From a virus: DNA of 64,000 bases. The notes under the pieces were generated by a model. That model was not told the origin of the DNA, did no database searches, and saw only the letters and a list, made by a program, of their open reading frames with translations. The position numbers and the translations under genes were made by a program. Location: positions 42,766 to 106,765 of the IMG/VR virus record IMGVR_UViG_3300023276_000007; one strand, written 5' to 3'. Below are positions 44,531-52,787 of the stretch, piece after piece (within the stretch, counting starts at the first letter, position 1; each line of letters begins with the position of its first letter).

Positions 44531-44920
44531 ATGTCCTATGTAATAACAGGTGTTAAAAGAAAGGCTGACTATAAAGGTACCGGATCAAACAGCGGTAACC
44601 GTCGGCAACAATTAAAGTCAAGAGCCGCGAGTGTGGACGAAATTGACAATTATGGTAACGGAGCAGTAGCAGTGTCTACTTATGCACCAGTTACTAAGAG
44701 TTTAGTAGACGAGGCAGGCGGTGGCGTTATATATGTTGGACAAGCAGCTCCTGGAAGTTTATTGGCAGACCCCGTGTGGCGTATTAAGAAGCTTACTACT
44801 GTAGGTACTGTGACAACCACTGAGTGGGCTGTCGTAGTTGCTGGAGACGCAGATGCTGGTGATCAGCTAGCTGGGTTCCATCACATTTGGGATGGCAGAG
44901 CAGGGCTAACCTACCTATAA
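44531..44920 (+). CDS. Short virion-type protein (129 aa)
   Basis: A 129-residue protein. It has the pattern YVGQAAPGSLLADPVWRIKKLT...GTVTTTEWAV ... FHHIWDGRAGLTYL, which is common in small decoration or fibre-tip proteins of phages (the W-R-I core and the final W..R..L.Y). Start has GGAG upstream. Function unknown. Confidence 0.6.
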   Translation: MSYVITGVKRKADYKGTGSNSGNRRQQLKSRAASVDEIDNYGNGAVAVSTYAPVTKSLVDEAGGGVIYVGQAAPGSLLADPVWRIKKLTTVGTVTTTEWAVVVAGDADAGDQLAGFHHIWDGRAGLTYL

Positions 44921-44932
44921 AAGGAGGCTATC

Positions 44933-45208
44933 ATGCCCGTAATATTTGATAGAGCTCAGTGTCGCCCGAGATTCATCTCAGATAATGCACTTGCTAATGG
45001 GGGTTATTACTTCGACGTAATAAACTCCCAAGATGGCTTTATACCACAAGATGCCATTTCTAAGACTTTATACCTAGACCCGCTAACCGGACTACTAACG
45101 TATAAAACAGCAGGCGCAGTAGGACCGGCACCTCAAGATTTCCTTTTTGCAGACGGTACTCCGTTCCTCTTTGCAGATGGAAGCCAATTCGAATTTTCAG
45201 GAATTTAA
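44933..45208 (+). CDS. Small virion-block protein (91 aa)
   Basis: A 91-residue protein with AAAGGAGG upstream. The C-terminus has the near-duplicate segment FADGTPFLFADGSQFEF. No family is recognised. It is followed by a 24-base gap to the next fibre gene. Confidence 0.6.
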   Translation: MPVIFDRAQCRPRFISDNALANGGYYFDVINSQDGFIPQDAISKTLYLDPLTGLLTYKTAGAVGPAPQDFLFADGTPFLFADGSQFEFSGI

Positions 45209-45232
45209 CATTTATAATACAGGATTTTTATT

Positions 45233-46402
45233 ATGGGAACACTAGAAGGAAGAGGCGCTTACCCAGCCCTATTGACGTTAGACGACATTATCTACGTTGA
45301 TAAGTTTGGTGGCGCAGTCACAGAAGACGGTTACATAACCCTTACACAACTACAAGCACTTTTAGATGCAACTCTGAAATCAGACACATCCTTAACAGGT
45401 AACGGTTACTTTAAAAACGATAGTTCGTTTGCAACCCCTGACGCATCGAAAGTACCGTCAGAACTTGCCGTAAAGGTTTATGTTGATGCAAACATAGCGG
45501 GAGTACCTGCCAAAGAGAACGCTCACGTAGCCACAGATACCTACTTAGACAATGTAGGTGTAGGCACTTGGACAAAAGCAGGAACTAAGGCTACAAAGAC
45601 TTTAACAGCCGGAAGCGTAGGTATACTCACTATAGATGGAATTGCTACAGTGTTAGGTGACAGAATTTACATCAAAAACGAAGATGGCTCGTCAACGAAC
45701 TTAACTGACGTTGACCAAGGTATGTATGATGTTACTACAGAAGGTACAGCCGGTGTAGCTGCTATTTTAACTAGGTCGGAGGACTTTAACGGAGATCCCG
45801 CCTCAGAAGTTAAAAATGGCGTATACGCTTATGTGACGTTAGGTACGCTTAATAGTAATTCAGGCTGGAGAGTATTAGCCGTAGGAACCGTCGATGTCGA
45901 TGTCGATCCTATGGTGATCACACAATTCCAGGGACTTCCTGGAAACCATGCCGCTTCTCATACTAACGGTACTGATGATATTCAAGATGCTACACTTGCT
46001 CAGAAAGGCTTAATGACAATAGCTCAAGCAACTAAGCTAGACACAGTTGAGCAGCGAGCCAATCACACAGGCACACAGCTAATGTCTACAGTTAGTGATG
46101 CAGGAGCTTTGGCTACACTAGATCAAGTAGATACTCCTGAGATAGTAGATCTAGCAGTAACAACCGCAAAGCTAGCGGATCTATCAGTAACCACACCAAA
46201 GATAGTTGATGATGCAGTCACTCCTGAAAAGAACTCTCAGTTCTCTGCTAACGGCGAGGAAGGGTCAACTCAGGCAATGGTCCCGTTTACAGCAGCTCCG
46301 ATTGTCCCTGTAGAGGGTACCTTTTGGTTCAGCGTGATCGGTGGGCTAACGTATATAAACTACCATATAAGTGGTGTAACAAAATCAGTGGAACTTAGCT
46401 AA
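45233..46402 (+). CDS. Tail fibre-like protein (389 aa)
   Basis: A 389-residue protein. Residues ~90-220 form a mixed alpha/beta repeat, and the C-terminal ~170 residues carry typical fibre elements (HAASHTNGTDDIQDA, KLDTVEQRANHTGTQ, VTTAKLADLSVTTPKIVDDAVTPEK). The shaft repeat of the last type (~10 residues) is common in T4-like long fibres. The start lacks a strong SD (only AGGA), so this ATG is likely but not certain. Confidence 0.65.
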   Translation: MGTLEGRGAYPALLTLDDIIYVDKFGGAVTEDGYITLTQLQALLDATLKSDTSLTGNGYFKNDSSFATPDASKVPSELAVKVYVDANIAGVPAKENAHVATDTYLDNVGVGTWTKAGTKATKTLTAGSVGILTIDGIATVLGDRIYIKNEDGSSTNLTDVDQGMYDVTTEGTAGVAAILTRSEDFNGDPASEVKNGVYAYVTLGTLNSNSGWRVLAVGTVDVDVDPMVITQFQGLPGNHAASHTNGTDDIQDATLAQKGLMTIAQATKLDTVEQRANHTGTQLMSTVSDAGALATLDQVDTPEIVDLAVTTAKLADLSVTTPKIVDDAVTPEKNSQFSANGEEGSTQAMVPFTAAPIVPVEGTFWFSVIGGLTYINYHISGVTKSVELS

Positions 46403-47886
46403 TGCCTAACCTGCTAACAGTACCTCCTGGCTACCAACGTACGGTAGACCAGCTCTGGACGCCTCAGGCTATCCAGACAACATGGTGGCTTGATGCTGCA
46501 GATCCTAATACGATTATAGACTCAGGAGGAGCAGTCAGCCAATGGAATGATAAAAGCATCAAGCAAATTGATCTAACTCAAGGTACGGCATCAAAGCAGC
46601 CGACTACAGATGCTCGAACATTAGGCGGGTTAAATGTACTTGAGTTTGACGGTACAGACGTTTTCCAAACCAATCAATCAAAGCATGGGACAAGTTACTT
46701 AGTCGCCATAATGCTAGATTACGACTCGGGTAGTTCGGTTCTATCGGAGAGTAGTAGTGGTGGTAGTCAATCATTTACTATCGGTGACGCTGGAGTAACA
46801 TTGCAAGCAGACTCTAATATAGTATATAGTGGAGGATCTCTTAGCGGCCCTACACTATTGGTACTGAAAATCGACAGAGTGTTGAATGTAGCAACTATAT
46901 ATAGAAATGGAATTAGTGAAGGAACGTCCGCCCTTACTGCAGATGTCGGAGGTGGGGTAGCGGTTAGGATAGGGTCTAACTTTGTCGGTGGTATATCTTA
47001 TGATGGAGGATTGGGCGAGGTAGTATATTCTGATAATATAACAGATACAACGAGACAGCTACTAGAAGGGTACTTAGCTTGGAAATGGGGAACAACCCTT
47101 CCAGTAGGACATCCTTATGAATTTGCAAGACCTACAATGAATCCTATATGGACTCCGCATCACGTAGAGAAGTTAGGATGGTATGACCCTTCGGATATAT
47201 CTACTATTACAGATACAGCAGGTGCGGTGTCTCAGATAGACGATAAATCAGGTACTGAACATTTAGTTCAAGCGGTAGGTTCAAAGCAACCAACTACAGG
47301 TACTCGTACTATAAACGGTTTAAATGTATTAGACCACGATGGTGATGACTTCCTGGAGAAATTGTCTTTCACGCTACCTTCGAGTGGTGACGTTGCATTC
47401 TTTATGGTATGTGAAATAGATTCTGTAGATAATACTTTCGATTCCATATTCTCAGTGAATGGGACAACAGATTTCCAACTTGAAGCTCGTAGCCCTTCTC
47501 AGTTTTTAGGAGCACTGAAATCGACAGGACTAGGCGGTGGTATTATAAACTTTGTAGATGGTCCGTATGATGGCGCTGGCACAATTATAATGTGTGCGAT
47601 ATTCGATAAGACTAATAGTTTACGGTATGTGTTTTCTAATGGAGCAGAGCAAGGAAGTGACGTATATACTACTAAACTATCACCCACTACAATACTAAGC
47701 GCATTTACAAACCGTGCGGCTGACGCAAGTCCTAACGGTGCGATGGGCGAGTTTATTATCACTTCTAATGTTAGTGCTTATTCAAGACAAAAGATCGAAG
47801 GCTACTTAGCTTGGAAGTGGGGATCAGTAGAGTCCTTGCCAGTAGATCATCCCTATAAAACTGATGGGTCGCTTTTTGGCTATTAA
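46402..47886 (+). CDS. Fibre adhesin with two concanavalin/LamG-like units
   Basis: A 494-residue protein. It consists of two ~240-residue units, each with WTP..I..WLDA.D..TI.. GGAVSQWNDKS..., a beta-jelly-roll body, and ending LEGYLAWKWG..LP..HPY. This pattern belongs to the concanavalin A-like/LamG superfamily of carbohydrate-binding phage fibre domains. The C-terminus is HPYKTDGSLFGY, identical to the end of the next gene. Binding of host glycans is a family expectation. Confidence 0.75.
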   Translation: MPNLLTVPPGYQRTVDQLWTPQAIQTTWWLDAADPNTIIDSGGAVSQWNDKSIKQIDLTQGTASKQPTTDARTLGGLNVLEFDGTDVFQTNQSKHGTSYLVAIMLDYDSGSSVLSESSSGGSQSFTIGDAGVTLQADSNIVYSGGSLSGPTLLVLKIDRVLNVATIYRNGISEGTSALTADVGGGVAVRIGSNFVGGISYDGGLGEVVYSDNITDTTRQLLEGYLAWKWGTTLPVGHPYEFARPTMNPIWTPHHVEKLGWYDPSDISTITDTAGAVSQIDDKSGTEHLVQAVGSKQPTTGTRTINGLNVLDHDGDDFLEKLSFTLPSSGDVAFFMVCEIDSVDNTFDSIFSVNGTTDFQLEARSPSQFLGALKSTGLGGGIINFVDGPYDGAGTIIMCAIFDKTNSLRYVFSNGAEQGSDVYTTKLSPTTILSAFTNRAADASPNGAMGEFIITSNVSAYSRQKIEGYLAWKWGSVESLPVDHPYKTDGSLFGY

Positions 47887-47903
47887 CGATAACGGAGTAA
47901 CAA

Positions 47904-50093
47904 ATGAATAAAATGACAGTAAGTCCGTTTTGGACTCCTGAGTATATAGATACAGAGTTATGGCTTGATGCATCTGATACAGATACTATCACAGAAGCTG
48001 CCGGAGCTGTTAGTCAATGGAATGATAAAAGCGGAAATGATTGTCATGCAGTTCAAGCTTCTAGCATAAGTCAACCAATAACCAACTCACGCACATTAAA
48101 CGGTTTAAACGTCCTCGACTTTGATGGTAGCAATGATGATATGTCTATGGTAGCGGGGCCACAGCCTGATTCCGCACAGACAATCATGATAGCAGTAGTA
48201 GACTTGGATTCGCCATTGAAAGCAGAAGGACAACGATTGCTTAACTTCCAAGTAGGCGCGAGTTCACGGTGGTCGTTACGTCTTGAAGATGAGCTTCTTG
48301 CTCAGTATACCAACGCAGCTTCTTTTACTGGCCCCGAAATAGCCATAACATCAGGAGCAAGACTAATATCTGGCTATCGAGATGGTACGACAGTTGGGGT
48401 GAGTGTTAATGGCGGTGTGCCTGTTACAGATACAAGTGGAGGAAATGCTACAGTAGATACATGGAAGGTGGGTTCGTATGATTCAGCGAATGATTTCCTA
48501 GATGGAGGATTTGCCGAAGTTGTTGTTTTGAAATCATACACCTTAGAGACTCTCCAAAAACTAGAAGGTTACCTCGCTTGGAAGTGGGGAATACAAACTT
48601 CTTTACCACTAGATCACCCTTATCGTTTTAACGGAACACTATTTGGGTATGCTCTTACATATTGGACTCCTGCCGATATAACTACAGAAGCTTGGTATGA
48701 TGCAGTTGATTCAAGCACCATCACAGAATCAGGCGGAGAAGTTAGTCAGTGGGATGATAAAAGTGGTAATGGGAATCACATGGAACAAGGAACGGGATCT
48801 AAGCAACCTTTAACCAACTCGACAAACATAAACGGACTGAATACCATATCCTTCGACAAGACATCCTCTCAGTTAATGGAAACATCAAGCAACCCTTTCG
48901 GTGGAAGCGTTGTTGATGCTCATGTGTTTCAAGTTTTCAAAACAGCTTCTACCTTAGTAACTGGTACAAACTTTAGTTTAACAGGTAGTAGCAACGGTGG
49001 TAACAAATGGCAGGCTCTTGTTTGGGATGATACTAATTGTTACTTTGATACCGGTGGAATTAGTCCACCAAACCGACTCCAAACCAATAGTTGGGCTACA
49101 ACCAGTGAAGAAATTATGGGGTCTTTTTACGGTTCAGATACCGAAGAGGTGCAGGAAATCTGGAAGAATGGTACTCTCTCTGCGAGTGATGCCACAGGCC
49201 ACACAGTTAGTACAGTAGGTAACATGCAGATAGCTGTTCAAGGTACGATTAATCATCAAACATTTGAACTTGCTGAAATGGTTGTTGTCAATGGGACCAT
49301 GACTACTTCAGATAGGCAGAAGATGGAAGGATACCTCGCTTGGAAGTGGGGACTAGTTACCAAACTTCCTTCAGACCACCCTTACCGATTTGATGGAACA
49401 CTATTCGGATATGAGAAGTTTTGGTCACCGGAAGAGATAGTCACAGAAGCTTGGTACGACGCTTCTGATGCAAGCACCATTACAGAAGCAGGTGGATCTG
49501 TTAGTCAGATTGATGACAAGAGTGGAAATAATGTGCATGCTGTCCAAGCAGTTGGTGGAGATCAACCGTTGATAGTTGCGGGTGCTATGAATGGATTAGA
49601 TGCCCTTCATTTTGTAGGGAGAAATAATCACATGGATGGTAATAGCCTTATCGATTTTGACTGGGTTATAACTGTTATCCATTATCTCGCTACCCCTGCT
49701 TTTAGTCAAGCGTTAGGTAGCCAAACTCTCCCTAGGGTGGGATACACCATCCAGTACAGAGGAGATATCAACATTGATAGATGGAACTCTAGCCTGTACA
49801 CAAATGGTAACCCACTAAGCACTGTCGGAGCTACCCCGATAACCGTCGGTCCGACTATAGTTGGACGAGACTTACAAGGCTTGTCTAACTTCGCCCTACA
49901 ACTAGGTGGAGATCGTGGACTTCCCAATCGAGGCTGGGATGGATACATAGGTGAGGTTATCTACGGTAATCAGACTCTCGATACAGCCACAAGACAACTA
50001 CTAGAAGGTTACCTTGCATGGAAGTGGGGAACACAAACTTCCCTACCAGTAGGTCATCCTTACAAAACTGATGGAAGTCTCTTCGGTTATTAA
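47904..50093 (+). CDS. Fibre adhesin with three concanavalin/LamG-like units
   Basis: A 729-residue protein with three units of the same family as in the previous gene, each starting with WTPEYI..ELWLDASDTDTIT or FWSPEEIVTEAWYDASD and ending in EGYLAWKWG and HPYRFNGTLFGY or HPYKTDGSLFGY. GGAG lies upstream of ATG. Units one to three are more alike to each other than to those of the neighbour, which suggests expansion by duplication after a first split. It probably binds surface sugars. Confidence 0.75.
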   Translation: MNKMTVSPFWTPEYIDTELWLDASDTDTITEAAGAVSQWNDKSGNDCHAVQASSISQPITNSRTLNGLNVLDFDGSNDDMSMVAGPQPDSAQTIMIAVVDLDSPLKAEGQRLLNFQVGASSRWSLRLEDELLAQYTNAASFTGPEIAITSGARLISGYRDGTTVGVSVNGGVPVTDTSGGNATVDTWKVGSYDSANDFLDGGFAEVVVLKSYTLETLQKLEGYLAWKWGIQTSLPLDHPYRFNGTLFGYALTYWTPADITTEAWYDAVDSSTITESGGEVSQWDDKSGNGNHMEQGTGSKQPLTNSTNINGLNTISFDKTSSQLMETSSNPFGGSVVDAHVFQVFKTASTLVTGTNFSLTGSSNGGNKWQALVWDDTNCYFDTGGISPPNRLQTNSWATTSEEIMGSFYGSDTEEVQEIWKNGTLSASDATGHTVSTVGNMQIAVQGTINHQTFELAEMVVVNGTMTTSDRQKMEGYLAWKWGLVTKLPSDHPYRFDGTLFGYEKFWSPEEIVTEAWYDASDASTITEAGGSVSQIDDKSGNNVHAVQAVGGDQPLIVAGAMNGLDALHFVGRNNHMDGNSLIDFDWVITVIHYLATPAFSQALGSQTLPRVGYTIQYRGDINIDRWNSSLYTNGNPLSTVGATPITVGPTIVGRDLQGLSNFALQLGGDRGLPNRGWDGYIGEVIYGNQTLDTATRQLLEGYLAWKWGTQTSLPVGHPYKTDGSLFGY

Positions 50094-50119
50094 TTAAAAC
50101 TAAAACTAGGAATAATAAA

Positions 50120-50434
50120 ATGGAATACTACATATTCGCAACAGAAGCAGGCGCAGTCGCTTGTTTGAACTATATTAACTCAACACCTTGGTTCCCATTA
50201 GCGGGACAGGTGAAAGGGCAGCCTGCGCCAGAAGCTAACCAGAAGACTACTAAATGGGCAGATGCTCCACAGGAAATGGTTTCGGGAGAATGGGCAGTAC
50301 CTAGAATTCCCGAATCAAGGTTAAACTACCTAGAGGTCCCACAAGCAGACAGAGATAACTTCATAGCTGCGTTCGGTCAAGATATCCGCCAGCTGACTTC
50401 AGCAGATTTTCCCGTCATAGAGGAGGAGCTATAG
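50120..50434 (+). CDS. Small protein, fibre-associated position
   Basis: A 104-residue protein with TAGGAA upstream. It has a Trp-rich N-terminal half (TPWFPLAGQ, KWADAPQEM, EWAVPRIPE) and an acidic tail. Its place after the fibre adhesins is where fibre assembly chaperones often lie, but there is no sequence signature. Confidence 0.55.
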   Translation: MEYYIFATEAGAVACLNYINSTPWFPLAGQVKGQPAPEANQKTTKWADAPQEMVSGEWAVPRIPESRLNYLEVPQADRDNFIAAFGQDIRQLTSADFPVIEEEL

Positions 50435-50505
50435 GGTTGGACTAACCAGCAGAAACCTGTATGTTATGACCTGACCTGCGAAATAAAATTAAATGGTGAT
50501 TAATA
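50435..50505 (+). promoter_or_regulatory. Intergenic region with ATGTTATG element
   Basis: The 71-base gap contains TGTTATGAC at 50462-50470, partially matching the TGTTATAxT elements at 40252 and 51718. No inverted repeat of terminator type was found. It may carry a promoter. Confidence 0.25.
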
Positions 50506-51078
50506 ATGGACTATAGCGACGTAATAACAGCGGCAGTAACCACAGTATCCACTCTGGTATTGACGTACTTTGGCTACGTTAGGAAACGCCTTGTAACTAT
50601 AGACAAGGTGTCTAAATCTGTGCATGGGGACGAGGACTCATCTGGATTAGTAAAGACGGTTAGTAAGATAACTGACGCCCTCAACGGGGTCGGTGCTGAA
50701 GACGGTGTATTAAAAGAGTTAAGAGAAGTAATCGAAGAGCTAGAAAAAATAGACAAAAAGGTCCACAACCATGATGAGTACCTAAATGGTAATGGCGTCT
50801 ATGACGGGGCGATGAAGAGGTTGAAGGAGCTAGAAGATCATTTGGAAGAATGCCTAGCCCGAGCCGCCACAGTTACTGCATTTGGAAAAACCTTAGACTC
50901 AATACAAAGACAATTAGATGACCTTAAAAGAACCTCTACGAAAGATACCCAAGAGCTAATTAAAGAGGCGCTAAAGCCTCTGTGGGCTGTTATGGAAAAG
51001 AAGATCGGTAAAGATCTTGCAGACATACAGTTCAAACACATGATGAGCGAAATAGAGAAGATAGGCCGCGAGAGATAA
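50506..51078 (+). CDS. Membrane-anchored coiled-coil protein
   Basis: A 190-residue protein with one N-terminal membrane segment (residues ~6-24) and a long charged helical body with coiled-coil character (KELREVIEELEKIDKK, KRLKELEDHLEECL). The topology (short N-terminus, single anchor, coiled coil) resembles some spanin or holin-like and membrane scaffold proteins. No lysis gene was found near it, so function is open. Confidence 0.55.
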   Translation: MDYSDVITAAVTTVSTLVLTYFGYVRKRLVTIDKVSKSVHGDEDSSGLVKTVSKITDALNGVGAEDGVLKELREVIEELEKIDKKVHNHDEYLNGNGVYDGAMKRLKELEDHLEECLARAATVTAFGKTLDSIQRQLDDLKRTSTKDTQELIKEALKPLWAVMEKKIGKDLADIQFKHMMSEIEKIGRER

Positions 51079-51105
51079 ATGCACACATTAACTAAGGATA
51101 GCACT

Positions 51106-51483
51106 ATGTCTAAAAAAACCATTAATACTAAAAGTAGCACCCAGACTGTAGCAGTCTTTGACGATGACGAAAGCATCTGCAAAACTATACAAGCTCTGGT
51201 CGAAAAGCAAGGGATGGTGTGTGTTTCAGCCACGTCTATCCCTGGTGCTGCATTCGAGATAGGGAGAAATAAGCCCGACATTATAGTAACCGACTTCGAG
51301 TTTCAGCATAGCTTCAACATAGCCTTATTGGCCGAACATCTAGAAGCAAGCGCAGACCGGGTTATTATCCTTACAGGTGGTAATCCTAAAGAAATTCTCC
51401 GCAAGTATCCAGCACTTTCATTTGCAAAATTTATAAAAAAGGGTAGTCCTTTACGTAACGTAATTAAAGAAATTACGGCATAA
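51106..51483 (+). CDS. CheY-like response regulator receiver domain
   Basis: The start is set at ATG 51106 (AAGGA upstream), giving 125 residues; the earlier ATG 51079 lacks a good SD. The whole protein is one receiver domain: acidic pocket D19-D21 (VFDDDES), phosphoacceptor D63 (IIVTDFE), T90 in ILTGG, K111/K112 in FIKKGSP, with the alternating helix-strand pattern between. There is no output domain and no histidine kinase in the window. It would accept phosphate from a host kinase or titrate one. The domain is complete and the active residues are kept, which argues for function. Confidence 0.85.
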   Translation: MSKKTINTKSSTQTVAVFDDDESICKTIQALVEKQGMVCVSATSIPGAAFEIGRNKPDIIVTDFEFQHSFNIALLAEHLEASADRVIILTGGNPKEILRKYPALSFAKFIKKGSPLRNVIKEITA

Positions 51484-51501
51484 TACGAAAAGGACATACG
51501 A

Positions 51502-51705
51502 ATGAAAACATACACAATTACAGAACAGCAGATCCAGACGCTAGCCGCCTATATGGGCGAGATACCTTATAAGACAGTCAAAGAGGCTATGGCGATTATA
51601 CACGTAGTAGCCTCTCGCCAAGAGATAAAAGAGATAAAAGACACACCAGCCCCAGAAGACGCCAAGAAAAAGGCTGTTCCAGACGCAAAAGAATCGGCTA
51701 AATAA
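51502..51705 (+). CDS. Small unknown protein (67 aa)
   Basis: A 67-residue protein with AAAAGGACAT before ATG. A helical N-terminal half (TITEQQIQTLAAYMGEI), then a charged Lys/Glu tail. It directly follows the receiver domain gene, so it could be its partner; nothing shows that. Confidence 0.55.
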   Translation: MKTYTITEQQIQTLAAYMGEIPYKTVKEAMAIIHVVASRQEIKEIKDTPAPEDAKKKAVPDAKESAK

Positions 51706-51711
51706 CGACCT

Positions 51712-51735
51712 TAAATATGTTATAATAACTATACA
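51712..51735 (+). promoter_or_regulatory. Extended -10 promoter
   Basis: TGTTATAAT (51718-51726) is a perfect extended -10 (TGN-TATAAT). The -35 region 17 bases upstream is weak, as is allowed for extended -10 promoters. It would start a ~115-base leader before the 51852 ORF that includes the hairpins described below. Confidence 0.5.
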
Positions 51736-51737
51736 CC

Positions 51738-51763
51738 AGTTAGATATCTCGTAGCGTCTAACT
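51738..51763 (+). promoter_or_regulatory. Small hairpin in the 51706-51851 leader
   Basis: AGTTAGA (51738-51744) pairs with TCTAACT (51757-51763) across a 12-base loop, just after the extended -10. It may be part of an attenuator-like leader or a 5' stabilising stem. Confidence 0.4.
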
Positions 51764-51774
51764 TAAAGTGTTTC

Positions 51775-51851
51775 AAAGCCTCCTTTGTTATTCTCATTAC
51801 ACTAAGTACTTTATACTAACGTAATGAACATAACAAAGGAGGCTTTTTTTT
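51775..51851 (+). promoter_or_regulatory. Long hairpin ending in U8 that contains the SD of the next ORF
   Basis: Perfect 17-bp arms: 51775-51791 and 51830-51846. A second 6-bp inner stem pairs CATTAC (51795-51800) with GTAATG (51821-51826). The right arm holds AAAGGAGG (51835-51842), which is nine bases before the ATG at 51852, and the eight T residues at 51844-51851 end right at the start codon. It could be a rho-independent terminator or an RBS-sequestering switch, or both. Confidence 0.75.
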
Positions 51852-52058
51852 ATGGCTACAATAAATAAATCCGCTGAGTACTATAGGTACACAGCCAAAT
51901 TAGCAAGAGGTCAAGATATTGAATCAAGCCAAGGTACCTGTAAACGGTACCAAACAAATAATATTCTCTCAGCAAAGCGAGATGACCGCCTAACGCACGG
52001 TCGACCAGGAAAATGGTTACCGTATTTGCCGGGGTCGTATTCTTCGGATCTGTCATAG
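51852..52058 (+). CDS. Small unknown protein, SD inside hairpin
   Basis: A 68-residue basic protein whose SD lies in the right arm of the terminator-like hairpin (see 51775-51851). Residues (KSAEYYRYTAKLARGQD, RDDRLTHGRPGKWLP) show no known family. If the hairpin is a terminator this ORF may not be expressed. It overlaps the next ORF by 46 bases in a different frame. Confidence 0.4.
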   Translation: MATINKSAEYYRYTAKLARGQDIESSQGTCKRYQTNNILSAKRDDRLTHGRPGKWLPYLPGSYSSDLS

Positions 52059-52222
52059 CTGCAGGCTCGTCAGAGATTAGTTATAGGAAAACTGTTAAAA
52101 GAAGGGACGATAAAGTTTCGGAATGGAAGCAGGCTTCTAAAGAACTACTCAGACAGCAGCAGCGCGTAGCACAGACCAAGGTAGAATACGAGCGAATCAA
52201 GAGAATCTCTTCCCTTGATTAA
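52013..52222 (+). CDS. Small membrane-anchored protein (69 aa)
   Basis: A 69-residue protein with AGGAAA before ATG. An N-terminal hydrophobic segment (residues 1-20, VFAGVVFFGSVIAAG) is followed by a basic coiled-coil-like helix (RQQQRVAQTKVEYERIKR). Single-span membrane protein of unknown role. Confidence 0.55.
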   Translation: MVTVFAGVVFFGSVIAAGSSEISYRKTVKRRDDKVSEWKQASKELLRQQQRVAQTKVEYERIKRISSLD

Positions 52223-52224
52223 TT

Positions 52225-52232
52225 TATAAATA
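52225..52232 (+). promoter_or_regulatory. Exact T4-late-type TATAAATA box
   Basis: TATAAATA at 52225-52232, in the 40-base gap before the 52263 gene. This is the consensus -10 of T4 late promoters read by gp55-type sigma factors. The spacing to the following gene (30 bases) allows a short leader. Alone it could be chance in AT-rich DNA. Confidence 0.35.
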
Positions 52233-52262
52233 CGAAACAAACAAAAACGAAAGGAGCGGCGT

Positions 52263-52718
52263 ATGATCGCAGAAGCTCTTCTATTAGGCTCTATAGCCGG
52301 AATGGTTTATGCAGACCGTCGTAAAAGAAAACGACATCTTGTAGCCAGGCATAATATAGTCATGCAAGAACAGATCGATGCGGATATAGAGGCCAGTAAG
52401 ACTCTAATGGAGCAGGCCAATATCCAAGAAGCCTTGATATTAAAACATCGGGTAACGAAACAAGGAGTGGCATTGTATCAAGCCACCCGACTAGATTATG
52501 AGCTGTCAGATAAGTCTGAGACGCTTTTAACTATGATAATGAAGCGAGTTCCAGATTCGGTACTTGCTTTTAAAAGTCTTAATAGTAGGATGCCTACTAT
52601 TGATGACCACGAGGTGGTTACAGTGGACGACCTCGTATTTGTCGAGGCGTTAAGCAAATGCTTAGGGGGAAATAATAAGCAGCGTCCAAAAGGTCGCCCT
52701 TCCCTCGCACTAGCCTAG
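52263..52718 (+). CDS. N-terminally anchored protein (151 aa)
   Basis: Start ATG 52263 with AAAGGAGC upstream. Residues 2-17 (IAEALLLGSIAGMVYA) form a membrane segment followed by a basic stretch (RRKRKRH), so the body is cytoplasmic. The rest is helical with IMKRVPDSVLAFKSLN. No family is recognised. It is followed by a terminator. Confidence 0.6.
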   Translation: MIAEALLLGSIAGMVYADRRKRKRHLVARHNIVMQEQIDADIEASKTLMEQANIQEALILKHRVTKQGVALYQATRLDYELSDKSETLLTMIMKRVPDSVLAFKSLNSRMPTIDDHEVVTVDDLVFVEALSKCLGGNNKQRPKGRPSLALA

Positions 52719-52734
52719 CAACCCCCACGCAGAT

Positions 52735-52787
52735 GAAGCGATAACTTTCTTGTACATATATACAAGAGAGTTATCGCTTCTCTTTTT
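52735..52787 (+). terminator. Rho-independent terminator after 52263 gene
   Basis: A 20-bp inverted repeat with one G-T wobble (52735-52754 and 52761-52780), loop CATATA, followed by TCTTTTTT. Strong terminator in a 122-base gap. It closes the small-gene cluster of 51502-52718. Confidence 0.9.

Larger units (their letters stand above)
46402..50093 (+). repeat. Five concanavalin-like units across two genes
   Basis: Units begin at about 46450, 47130, 47920, 48650 and 49410. DNA similarity is visible across units (for example gttagtcaatggaatgataaaag), so this is a recombination-prone array. Confidence 0.65.
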
